Source: Myxococcota bacterium (GTDB lineage Bacteria; Myxococcota_C; UBA6777). Taken from it: a DNA stretch of 16,926 bases. The notes under the pieces are model-generated. The model did not search any database. It was given only the letters and a program-made list of their open reading frames with translations, and was not told the DNA's origin. The stretch's first letter is position 1, and the number at the start of each line of letters is the position of its first letter. The position numbers and the translations under genes were made by a program. Positions 8,000 through 14,939 of the stretch are shown here, in pieces. Location of the stretch: positions 1 to 16,926 of the forward strand of contig JAKLKB010000174.1 in assembly GCA_023150835.1 (NCBI GenBank), written 5' to 3'.

Positions 8000-8128
8000 T
8001 GTGGGGCGCTGTCCCAGACCCCGCCATCGGTCGTGGCCCCTTGGCCCCGTACCGGCGGAACAAACACAAGTTTTTCACACCAACAACTCTGTTGCTTGGA
8101 TGGGCGCGAACACGCGGCTTTTTTGCCC
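8000..8128 (+). repeat. Interspersed repeat family A, copy 2
   Basis: A 129-bp core beginning TGTGGGGCGCTG and ending in a T-run after CGCGAACACGCGGC. It is the most diverged of the four copies at its left end, but it keeps GTTTTTCACACCAACA and GCGCGAACACG. The end CGCG-AACA-CGCG-GCTTTTTT looks like a short intrinsic terminator for the LysR gene just upstream. The gap 7984-8372 holds only this copy, the family B pair and the leader of the next gene. Confidence 0.75.
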
Positions 8129-8177
8129 ACAGGTCGCTCCTATTCGTTCGCTTCTTTTGAAGCGGATGATACGGAAC

Positions 8178-8304
8178 CCGCAGGGTGCGTGATTGTAAAA
8201 CGTAGGGGCAGCCCCCTGTGGCTGCCCAAGAATAGGGCAATCCGCAGGGTGCGTGATTGTAAAACGTAGGGGCAGCCCCCTGTGCTGCCCAAGAATAGGG
8301 CAAT
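8178..8304 (+). repeat. Repeat family B, tandem pair of 64 and 63 bp
   Basis: Two head-to-tail copies (8178-8241 and 8242-8304) begin CCGCAGGGTGCGTGATTG and end AATAGGGCAAT. They differ only by loss of one G in the second copy. Each contains a hairpin GGGCAGCC/GGCTGCCC (8-bp stem; 7 bp in the second copy because of the lost G). A related copy lies at 11013-11063. Confidence 0.9.
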
Positions 8305-8372
8305 TACAGCGGATCGCACCTACCCTTCGATCACACATTTTTCGGAAAGCGTATGAGAGAGGAGAGGGATGG

Positions 8373-9212
8373 ATGGCGGAACAATCGATTTCGGAGCGTG
8401 TATTAGAGCATATCTTGCCCGAAGCATGGGAGCGACAGATCGAAGAACTCCAGTTCCAAGACGCAGGATACGGTTACGATGCTTTCGGATTAAACAAAGA
8501 GTGGATGCGTTGGAGCTTTGCGATCTTGCGCCCCTTGTACGAGACATGGTTTCGCACCTCGTCGCGGGGAGCCGAACGCATCCCCCCCACAGGTGGGGCG
8601 ATCTTGGCGGCCAATCACAGCGGTGTTCTGCCCTTTGATGGCATGATCCTTTACATGGATGTCTTGCGCAACACGCATCCGCCTCGGATCGTTCGGCCTG
8701 TGGTGGATTATTTTGTCTCGCATCTGCCCTTTGTCAGCACCTTCTTTTCTCGCATGGGTGTGGTCGGCGGAAGTCGCGGGAATGTCGAACACCTCTTGCG
8801 ACGCGGCGAACTGCTCCAGCTTTTTCCTGAAGGTGTCCCGGGTATCCGCAAACCCTTTTCCGAACGCTACAAACTACGGCCTTTTCGCGTCGGTCATGTC
8901 GAGATGGCGATCCGTTATGGTGTCCCTGTGATCCCTGTCGCTGTCCTCGGAGCCGAAGAGCAATTCCTCAAGATCGCCGATATCCCCTTCAAAATATTTG
9001 GTGCGCCCTATCTTCCGATCTTTTTTCCGCCTTTCCCAATGCCTGTGCATTATCATATCTATTACGGCCAGCCGTTGGACTTTTCCACACGCTACAAAAC
9101 CGAAGACGCCGATAATCCGCAGATCTTGGAGCAATGCGCCGCAGAAGTCCAAGCCTCTGTCGCCGCTTTGATCGCTCGCGGCCTACACGAACGCGATGGC
9201 GTCTTTGGTTGA
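8373..9212 (+). CDS. Lysophospholipid-type acyltransferase (PlsC/LPLAT superfamily)
   Basis: A 279-residue member of the glycerolipid acyltransferase superfamily, which transfers a fatty acyl group to a glycerolipid or similar acceptor at the membrane. Motif I appears as NHSGVLPFD (81-89), a longer H-to-D spacing than the HX4D of classic PlsC. Motif III is FPEG (151-154), followed by KPFSERYKLRPFRVGHVEMA, and then VPVIPVAVLGAEEQ. This pattern fits the MGAT-like branch better than true 1-acylglycerol-3-phosphate acyltransferase, so the acceptor is uncertain. The start is ATG at 8373 with AGGAG at 8360-8364. The upstream ATG at 8253 lies inside a family B repeat and is rejected. The next gene encodes an SDR-like protein, a pairing I recall from actinobacteria and myxobacteria. 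Confidence 0.92.
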   Translation: MAEQSISERVLEHILPEAWERQIEELQFQDAGYGYDAFGLNKEWMRWSFAILRPLYETWFRTSSRGAERIPPTGGAILAANHSGVLPFDGMILYMDVLRNTHPPRIVRPVVDYFVSHLPFVSTFFSRMGVVGGSRGNVEHLLRRGELLQLFPEGVPGIRKPFSERYKLRPFRVGHVEMAIRYGVPVIPVAVLGAEEQFLKIADIPFKIFGAPYLPIFFPPFPMPVHYHIYYGQPLDFSTRYKTEDADNPQILEQCAAEVQASVAALIARGLHERDGVFG

Positions 9213-9243
9213 TCTCATAGGACTTACGTGGTTGGGTGGTGCT

Positions 9244-9372
9244 TATGGGGCGCTGCCCCATGCCCCGCAAGGGGCGACAGTCCCTTGACCCCCTGTTTTG
9301 CGAACAGATCACAGGTTTTTCAAAACAACGGCTCTCTCGCTTGAAACGGCGCGAACACGGCTTTTTTTGGCC
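9244..9372 (+). repeat. Interspersed repeat family A, copy 3
   Basis: A 129-bp core starting TATGGGGCGCTGCCCCATG, 31 bp after the acyltransferase stop. CCCCGCAAGGGG, CCCTTGACCCC, ACAGGTTTTTCA, TCGCTTGAA and GCGCGAACACGGC followed by seven T are all present. It fills most of the gap before the SDR gene. Confidence 0.85.
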
Positions 9373-9431
9373 ACTGCGTGACACCTCTCTCACTAGGCTT
9401 TGATCACGCCCCCACATCGCCGAGGGATCAG

Positions 9432-10550
9432 ATGCACTCAAAACACGATATATCCGTACAATCCAACACCATAACGCATCAAATACACGAAGCATCCGAC
9501 CCCTCCGATGCAAAGGAGGATCGTCACGCAAAAGATCCCAGCGCCTCCATTCGCAGATATCCCCATTCCTCCGCAGGGACGTCCCGCATCCCTCGCGGTG
9601 TCTTGGTGACGGGAGCCACAACACCCGCCGGCATCGAGCTGATCCGCTCTTTTCTGCTTGAACCTCATGTCGAGCGCATCATCGCTGTTGGTGCAGAAAA
9701 ACAGGCTCCGATGTTAGAGCCTTGGTTGGGCGAACGCTTACGCTATCTCTGCCTTGATCTCACGCGAGAGCGTTCTTTGCGACAACTGCTGTTTGGAGAA
9801 GTCGCCCAAGGCGGTGTCGACACCGTGATCCACACCGCCAGCCATCGCTGGGCCCGCCATCGCGGTTCCAAGATCCACAGCCTCAACGTCGACGCTACAC
9901 GCCAATTGCTCCAAATCTGCGAGCAGCAGCCCTCGATCGAACGCTTCATCTATCGCGGATTTGGCGAAGTGTACGATATCTCGGCGGAATATCCGCTGTT
10001 GATCGAAGAAGATCACGCGCTGCATCTGTCCCCCCACACGCCGCAGTGGGTTCGTGATCGTGTCGAGGCCGATATGATGGTCTGTATGCGCATGGGCATG
10101 AGCCGCCTTCAAGTCGTCGTCTTGCGATGTGCCGAGTGCGTTGCTCCCGATACAGGCAGTCAGCTTTACGACTACCTTTCTTCGCGTGTCTGCTTTCAGC
10201 CCCTTGGCTTCGACCCCATGCTCAATCTGCTCTCCCTCCCTGATCTCACCCGCGCTTTGTTTCTCGCTGCACACGTCCAAGAACAGGGCATCTTCAATAT
10301 CCCCGGCAAAGATACCCTCCCGCTCTCCGCCGTGATCGAACGCTCTCAACGCCTCCATCTCTACGCCCCCGGACCCCTCGTCTCATGGCTCTATCAAGCG
10401 CGCAGTTGGACCCGCCGAAACAAAGACTTCCGCTATGACCTCAACCGCGAGCGCTTCCATCTCAGCGCCATCCTCGACGGCTCCCGCGCCTCCCTCATCC
10501 TCGGCTACCAACCCCAACACCCCATCCTCTGGTCTGATCTCTTCCCTTAA
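9432..10550 (+). CDS. NAD-dependent epimerase/dehydratase-like (extended SDR) protein
   Basis: A 372-residue Rossmann-fold protein. After a polar, likely disordered N terminus of about 55 residues comes the nucleotide-binding strand and loop VLVTGATTPAG, a variant of the GxxGxxG motif of extended SDRs. DTVIHTAS and LNVDATRQLL match the later core motifs. The usual catalytic YxxxK is not seen: the equivalent stretch appears to be WVRDRVEADM, so normal epimerase or dehydratase chemistry is doubtful. The conserved VVLRCAE and SQLYDYL segments follow. The start is ATG at 9432 with GAGGG at 9422-9426. GTG at 9378 would begin at the end of a family A repeat without a ribosome site. Pairing with the acyltransferase suggests a lipid or cell-envelope role (inference). 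Confidence 0.9.
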   Translation: MHSKHDISVQSNTITHQIHEASDPSDAKEDRHAKDPSASIRRYPHSSAGTSRIPRGVLVTGATTPAGIELIRSFLLEPHVERIIAVGAEKQAPMLEPWLGERLRYLCLDLTRERSLRQLLFGEVAQGGVDTVIHTASHRWARHRGSKIHSLNVDATRQLLQICEQQPSIERFIYRGFGEVYDISAEYPLLIEEDHALHLSPHTPQWVRDRVEADMMVCMRMGMSRLQVVVLRCAECVAPDTGSQLYDYLSSRVCFQPLGFDPMLNLLSLPDLTRALFLAAHVQEQGIFNIPGKDTLPLSAVIERSQRLHLYAPGPLVSWLYQARSWTRRNKDFRYDLNRERFHLSAILDGSRASLILGYQPQHPILWSDLFP

Positions 10551-10582
10551 GCTTTTCTGGGCTTGATGGGGGATTTGTGTTT

Positions 10583-10614
10583 GTGGGGCGCTGCCCCATA
10601 GGCGTTAGGTGAAG
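10583..10614 (-). repeat. Inverted fragment of repeat family A
   Basis: Read on the - strand this holds CCTAACGCCTATGGGGCAGC, matching the junction of extension and core in copy 1 (CCTAACGCCTATGGGGC) and the core start of copy 4. It is in the opposite orientation to all other copies and begins 33 bp after the SDR stop codon. The whole gap 10551-11165 holds no gene that I can support, only repeats, hairpins and the leader of the next gene. Confidence 0.65.
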
Positions 10615-10636
10615 CGGAGGAAAGCCCCCCACCCCG

Positions 10637-10660
10637 CCCTCCCCCGTGAACAGGGGAGGG
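10637..10660. other. Perfect 8-bp-stem hairpin
   Basis: CCCTCCCC (10637-10644) and GGGGAGGG (10653-10660) form a perfect stem around an 8-base loop. A T-rich stretch follows only after about 25 bases, so it is not a classic terminator, though it could stabilise the 3' end of the SDR mRNA. It lies between the inverted family A fragment and copy 4. Confidence 0.6.
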
Positions 10661-10718
10661 AGCGAAAGTCGGAAGCCTCGGGGATTTTGTTTTTTCATGA
10701 CGCACGCTGTATGCACCA

Positions 10719-10889
10719 ATCAAGACCGACTCTACGAGGTTTCCACCTTAACAAGGCGCGTATGGGGCAGCGCCCCACGCCCCGCAAGGGGTCGCGGCCC
10801 CCTTGACCCTGTATCGGCGGAGTGTGCAGACGCTTTTTGCCCCGACGGCGGCTCCGCTTGGGAGGGGGCGAACACGGGGCTTTGTCCGA
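10719..10889 (+). repeat. Interspersed repeat family A, copy 4 (long form)
   Basis: The same 171-bp long form as copy 1, with a 42-bp extension starting ATCAAGACCGACTCTACG and then the 129-bp core (10761-10889). The first 24 bases are identical to copy 1. In the core, TATGGGGCAGCGCCCCACGC, CCCCGCAAGGGG, CCCCCTTGACCC and GCGAACACGGGGCTTTG are conserved, while the middle is diverged. Confidence 0.85.
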
Positions 10890-11012
10890 TGCGCCGTTTT
10901 TGATCAAACAAGGCGAATACGAGCTTTTTGTTGGGCGCGGCTGCGCGGGTGTGTCAAAAAAATACACACAAAAGAAGAAGTGTTGTAGTATCACACGATA
11001 TTGGCCCGTTGT

Positions 11013-11063
11013 GTGAGCGTAAAGATGTAGGGGCAGCCCCCCGTGGCTGCCCAATCATAGGGC
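11013..11063 (+). repeat. Repeat family B, copy 3
   Basis: A single diverged copy containing GTAGGGGCAGCCCCC and GGCTGCCCAA, then ATAGGGC, with the same GGGCAGCC/GGCTGCCC hairpin as the tandem pair at 8178-8304. It directly abuts a separate inverted repeat at 11063-11090. Confidence 0.8.
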
Positions 11064-11090
11064 GTGTACGCAAAGGATAGTGCGTACACG
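11063..11090. promoter_or_regulatory. Inverted repeat with 9-bp perfect arms, candidate operator or leader hairpin
   Basis: CGTGTACGC and GCGTACACG flank a 10-base spacer. The element lies 75 bp upstream of the coiled-coil gene's start. A possible -10 box TATAAG (11106-11111) is placed so that a weak -35 (CGTACA, 11083-11088) would fall in the right arm, an arrangement suited to repression. The dyad is clear; the promoter is weakly supported. Confidence 0.5.
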
Positions 11091-11165
11091 TCGATTCAGA
11101 TATCGTATAAGGCGTTCTTCTCTAAACCGAACAGTTCTACCAACAGCCAGAAAGGACGGATGCTG

Positions 11166-11915
11166 ATGTCGAAAACCAAGCACACCAAAGAACTCAACCA
11201 ATTCAAGCAAAGATTGTCTGATGACATTGAAGAGGGGGAGGCGCTGCTTCAAAAGCTCCAGCCCTTGCGCGATCCCGAAAAGATGCCCTCTGTTGCCTTG
11301 CACGCTCGCGCCATCCAGAAAACTGTTGAAACGCAAAAAGGGCTTCTTGGGCCTCTCCAAAAAGAACTTCCCGAAACCATCAAAGCCGCAAACACCCTGC
11401 TTCATGAGATGGATGCCTCTCAACTCGCCTTCAAAACTGCTTTGGCGGGACTCTCTTATCACTATGGGAGCGATGCCCCCGAAGTCCTCGAATTTGTTAG
11501 CCCACCCAATTCCTATGGCTATGGTCGTGAACCCGAAAAGCGTCTTCGTGCGCACGAACGCTTTCAAGAAGCCTTTCAACGCCGCCGCCCTGAATTTGAC
11601 AAAGGTTCTCGACTTCTCGGCGATCTCGAAGCTGTCCTTCAAAAACACAAAAGCTTTGAAGCGGCTTACAAAGCCCATCAAAAAGAAGTGGCTGAGTCCG
11701 ACCAAGTGGTTGCTCTTGCTGTTCTCGCCATCGCAGATTTTCGCAAACAAAAAAGCCTCATCCGTCGCGCTTTGATGCTCGAACTCGACCATCCTTCCGA
11801 CGCCTACCAGTACATCCCCAAAGAACCCCGAAAAACCAGCTCGCCCACCGAACCCAAAGAACCCAAAGATCCCACCGAACCCAAAGATCCCGCCCCCCAC
11901 GCTCCGCAGTCGTAG
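11166..11915 (+). CDS. Coiled-coil protein of unknown function upstream of the R-M operon
   Basis: I do not recognise this 249-residue protein. It is highly charged and mostly helical in appearance, with heptad-like stretches in the N-terminal half (ELNQFKQRLSDDIEEGEALL) and again after the middle (LLGDLEAVLQKHKSFEAAYK). A short SPPNSYGYG loop lies between them. The tail is a Pro/Lys/Glu stretch of TEPKEPKDP-type repeats, probably disordered. There is no signal peptide, membrane segment or enzyme motif. The start is ATG at 11166, with AGGA at 11153-11156 nine bases upstream; ATG at 11160 is too close and 11064 lies in repeat DNA. hsdR begins 57 bp after its stop in the same direction. Co-transcription, and so a link to restriction-modification, is plausible but unproven. 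Confidence 0.8.
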   Translation: MSKTKHTKELNQFKQRLSDDIEEGEALLQKLQPLRDPEKMPSVALHARAIQKTVETQKGLLGPLQKELPETIKAANTLLHEMDASQLAFKTALAGLSYHYGSDAPEVLEFVSPPNSYGYGREPEKRLRAHERFQEAFQRRRPEFDKGSRLLGDLEAVLQKHKSFEAAYKAHQKEVAESDQVVALAVLAIADFRKQKSLIRRALMLELDHPSDAYQYIPKEPRKTSSPTEPKEPKDPTEPKDPAPHAPQS

Positions 11916-11972
11916 CCCGTCGCGCTCCTCCTACCAAACACCTCCCTCAGCAAAGTGCAAATCAGGTGACGC

Positions 11973-14363
11973 ATGACTTTCAACGAAGCCGATACCAGAG
12001 CCAAACTTATCGATCCTGCGATCTATCGACGCGGTTGGACGGAAGAGATGATCCGCCGTGAAGAAGCGGCTGGAATCATCGACGTCTACGAAGATGGGAG
12101 CGCAAAGCGCCGATCACGTGGACGCATCGATTATGTTCTCCGCGTAAAAGTGAACATGGATACCCAACCCGTTGCTTTGGCGCTGCTCGAAGCCAAAAAA
12201 GAAAAGAAGCCACCCAATCATGGTCTCGAACAAGCCAAGAGCTACGCCTCTTGTCGGCGTCTTCACGTGCGTTTCGTCTTTTCTTCGAACGGTCATCTCT
12301 TTGTCGAATACGACTCCTTTACAGGACAGACCTCTGACCCAAAGCCCATGAGCGAGTTCCCTACGCCTGAACAATTGCGAGAGCGCTACGAACAGGGGAT
12401 CGGCTTTGCCCTTACATCCAACGAGGCAAAGCCACTCCTTCAACCGTATACAGGCGGAGAAGGCGCACGGCGTTATTATCAGGACGCTGCGATACGCGCT
12501 GTCATGGAAAAGATCGCGCAGTGCCAAAACAAAAACTTGCCCAAGCGGGCGCTGCTATCCCTTGCCACAGGCGCAGGCAAAACCTTTATTGCCGTGCATC
12601 TTCTGAAACGTCTTGCTGATGCAGGCCAACTTCGCCGTGCTCTTTTCCTTTGCGACCGCGACGAACTGCGTTCCCAAGCCCTCAAAGCCTTTCAGAATGT
12701 TTTTGGCTCCGATGCTGCCGAAGTCTTCCGAAAGCCCGACGGCACAAACAACGCCAAAAACGCCCGTATCCACGTCGCCACCTATCAAACTCTTGGCGTC
12801 GAGAACGACAGCGCGCAAGCCAATCTCCTCACCGCCTTTTATCCCGAAGATTTTTTTACCCATATCGTCATCGACGAGTGCCACCGCTCGGCGTGGGGCA
12901 AGTGGTCGCAAGCGCTTACCCACAACAAAAACGCTGCCCACATCGGCTTGACTGCAACTCCTCGACAGCTCCGATCCGATGTCAATCACCCTGAAGCCTT
13001 GCAAGATCAAGAGATCACCGCAAACAATCACCGTTATTTTGGCGAACCTGTGTACGAGTACGAGCTCGCCCAAGCCATCGAAGATGGTTATCTTGCGGCT
13101 TGCAAGCTCCAAAAAAGCACCGTGAACCTTGATGATACAGGGATCTCCAAGCAGGATATCCTTGCTCGCCATCCGACCGATGCCTTGACAGGGAAGCCCA
13201 TCACCTCCACGCAACTCGATGAACTTTATAGCCGCTACCAGTACGAAGATCGCATCCTTCTCCCTGATCGCGTTTGGGCGATGTGTCAAGACCTCTTTCA
13301 ACACCTTCTCCAAACGGGCGGCCCCGAACAAAAGACGATCATCTTTTGCACGCGAGACCGACACGCCGATGATGTCGCCGCTCAGATGAATAACTTGTAC
13401 GCTCTGTGGTGCAAAGAAAACGGCATCACCACGCCTTGCTCAACCTATGCCTTCAAGTGTACTGCCGCTTCGAGTGGAAACGATCAGCTTCCCGACTTTC
13501 GCGCTTCTTCTCGGGGTTATTTTATCGCCACGACGGTCGATCTCTTGACCACAGGTGTCGATGTCCCTTGTGTCCGCAATATCGTGTTTTTTCGTTATCT
13601 TCGTTCCCCCATTAGTTTTTATCAGATGGTTGGGCGCGGGACGCGCATCGATATCCCCACGAACAAACTGATGTTTCATTTGTACGACTACACCAACGCC
13701 ACACGTCTTTTTGGGCAGGACTTCGTCACTGCATCCCCTCGAAGTGTTCGGAACAATGGTTCTGATGCTGAGGCTTCGGAACTGTTGCTCAGGGAACCGA
13801 CGATCCACGTGAGGGGCTTTGACGTTCACATCACCGATGCTGGGCGGTTTGTTGTGGCGCAGGTCGATGGCCGTGCCATGCCGATGTCTCTGGAAGAATA
13901 CAGAGAGCGTCTTGCTGCACAACTCACGCAACAAGTCCCCAAGCTTACCGACTTTCGCGCACGCTGGGTGGAGCCGATACGGAGGCGAGAACTTTTGGAT
14001 GGCTTGGTTCTTTCAGGGTATTCACCCGAAGTCATCCGTATGGCGGACGACAGGCAAGACTGCGATCTCTACGACGTGCTCGGCGAAGTTGGCTGGGGCA
14101 TGAACCCGCGCACACGTTGCGACCGTTCGCTTGCTTTCATCTACAAAAACGAAGAATGGCTTGCCTCTTTGCCTCCCCAAGCAGCCGCGACCATCCGCGC
14201 TGTCGCCCAACAATTCGAACACGGTGGAACCGAAGCCTTGGAAAATCCAAAAATCTTTCAAACCCCTCCCATCCAAAGAGCAGGCGGTTTGTCTGCTCTC
14301 CAGTCTGCGGGAGAACCCGCTGTTCTCCTCGCTGAGGCCAAAACAAGGATGTTTGCTGCATGA
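11973..14363 (+). CDS. hsdR: Type I restriction enzyme subunit R (EcoEI-like)
   Basis: The 796-residue motor and nuclease subunit of a Type I restriction-modification enzyme. The PD-(D/E)xK nuclease site is visible near the N terminus: D53, then E73-A-K75. The SF2 helicase motor has Walker A ATGAGKT (198-204), DECH (301-304), TATP (327-330) and motif VI QMVGRGTR (551-558). The C-terminal region (about 600-796) resembles the EcoEI R-subunit C domain that docks on the methylase. Its length fits the EcoEI-like group rather than EcoKI (about 1,170). The start is ATG at 11973 with AGGTGA at 11964-11969. All catalytic motifs are intact, so it should be active. Its TGA stop overlaps the ATG of hsdS by four bases (ATGA), implying translational coupling. 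Confidence 0.97.
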   Translation: MTFNEADTRAKLIDPAIYRRGWTEEMIRREEAAGIIDVYEDGSAKRRSRGRIDYVLRVKVNMDTQPVALALLEAKKEKKPPNHGLEQAKSYASCRRLHVRFVFSSNGHLFVEYDSFTGQTSDPKPMSEFPTPEQLRERYEQGIGFALTSNEAKPLLQPYTGGEGARRYYQDAAIRAVMEKIAQCQNKNLPKRALLSLATGAGKTFIAVHLLKRLADAGQLRRALFLCDRDELRSQALKAFQNVFGSDAAEVFRKPDGTNNAKNARIHVATYQTLGVENDSAQANLLTAFYPEDFFTHIVIDECHRSAWGKWSQALTHNKNAAHIGLTATPRQLRSDVNHPEALQDQEITANNHRYFGEPVYEYELAQAIEDGYLAACKLQKSTVNLDDTGISKQDILARHPTDALTGKPITSTQLDELYSRYQYEDRILLPDRVWAMCQDLFQHLLQTGGPEQKTIIFCTRDRHADDVAAQMNNLYALWCKENGITTPCSTYAFKCTAASSGNDQLPDFRASSRGYFIATTVDLLTTGVDVPCVRNIVFFRYLRSPISFYQMVGRGTRIDIPTNKLMFHLYDYTNATRLFGQDFVTASPRSVRNNGSDAEASELLLREPTIHVRGFDVHITDAGRFVVAQVDGRAMPMSLEEYRERLAAQLTQQVPKLTDFRARWVEPIRRRELLDGLVLSGYSPEVIRMADDRQDCDLYDVLGEVGWGMNPRTRCDRSLAFIYKNEEWLASLPPQAAATIRAVAQQFEHGGTEALENPKIFQTPPIQRAGGLSALQSAGEPAVLLAEAKTRMFAA

Positions 14364-14938
14364 ATTCACTTCCCCCAGAATCCAACAACCCTCACACAAC
14401 CCGCCCCCTCCCCAAAGGCTGGCGCTGGGTCAAACTCGGTGAGATCTGTTTTTTTCATTATGGTAACGCTTTGATTGAAAGCTCTCGGATTTTTGGTGAT
14501 GTTCCTGTGTATGGTTCAAACGGAGTGATTGGTTTTCACTGTGCGCCGTTGACGCGCGGCCCAACGATTGTCGTTGGTCGAAAAGGCTCGATAGGTCGAA
14601 TTCATTTCTCTTCTTCTCCCTGCTTCCCAATAGATACAACTTACTACATCGATACGACACTCCTGCCAACCGATCTCCGATGGCTTTCCTATGCTCTCTC
14701 TAACTTGAACCTGCCCAATCTAAACAAAGCGAGTGGAGTTCCTGGTTTGAGTCGTGATGAGGCACACCGCCTTTCACTACCCCTTCCGCCGTTGGAGGAG
14801 CAAGAGCGGATCGCATCCATCCTGACGGAACAGATGGCGGCCATCGACAAGGCGCGTGCGGCAGCCCAAGAACAACTGGACACCCTTCAGGCACTACCTG
14901 CCGCGATCTTGCGGCAAGCCTTCAACGGAGAGCTTTAA
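14360..14938 (+). CDS. hsdS: Type I specificity subunit S, half size with one recognition domain
   Basis: At 192 residues this is about half the usual HsdS (about 400). It begins with a typical recognition-domain entry, LPKGWRWVKLGEI (17-29), followed by VYGSNGVIG and VVGRKGSIG. The helical conserved region starts at LPPLEEQERIASIL and ends in LPAAILRQAFNGEL, the normal C terminus of full-length S proteins. It is therefore complete at both ends and not a frameshift remnant. Known half-size S proteins dimerise and read a symmetric split target, as described for M.AhdI, and the same is expected here. Part of the recognition-domain DNA is AT-rich (40% G+C at 14461-14520) with several ATT isoleucine codons, unlike its neighbours. 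The start overlaps the hsdR stop, and hsdM begins one base after its TAA. Confidence 0.95.
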   Translation: MNSLPPESNNPHTTRPLPKGWRWVKLGEICFFHYGNALIESSRIFGDVPVYGSNGVIGFHCAPLTRGPTIVVGRKGSIGRIHFSSSPCFPIDTTYYIDTTLLPTDLRWLSYALSNLNLPNLNKASGVPGLSRDEAHRLSLPLPPLEEQERIASILTEQMAAIDKARAAAQEQLDTLQALPAAILRQAFNGEL

Positions 14939-14939
14939 G

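Noticed and set aside
8253-8372. Upstream ATG extending the acyltransferase by 40 residues
   Set aside because: It begins inside the second family B repeat, while ATG 8373 has a proper AGGAG and the product then has normal family length.
10949-10969. Hairpin GTGTGT/ACACAC with an A-rich loop, as a terminator
   Set aside because: The stem is only 6 bp and AT/GT-rich, and it is followed by purines instead of a T-run.
10551-11062. Small protein gene in the gap between the SDR and coiled-coil genes
   Set aside because: The open frames on both strands are made of repeat DNA, have no ribosome sites and share no conserved frame between repeat copies.
11064-11165. Earlier start for the coiled-coil protein
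   Set aside because: The ATG at 11064 lies inside the inverted repeat and has no ribosome site; ATG 11166 has AGGA at good spacing.
12555-13364. Long minus-strand frame of 269 codons inside hsdR
   Set aside because: It is antisense to the helicase core of HsdR, shows no recognisable motif and has no independent start signals.
14856-14939. Earlier start for hsdM inside hsdS
   Set aside because: It would overlap the hsdS coding sequence by 83 bases and add residues unlike any HsdM; ATG 14940 follows the stop by one base with GGAG upstream.
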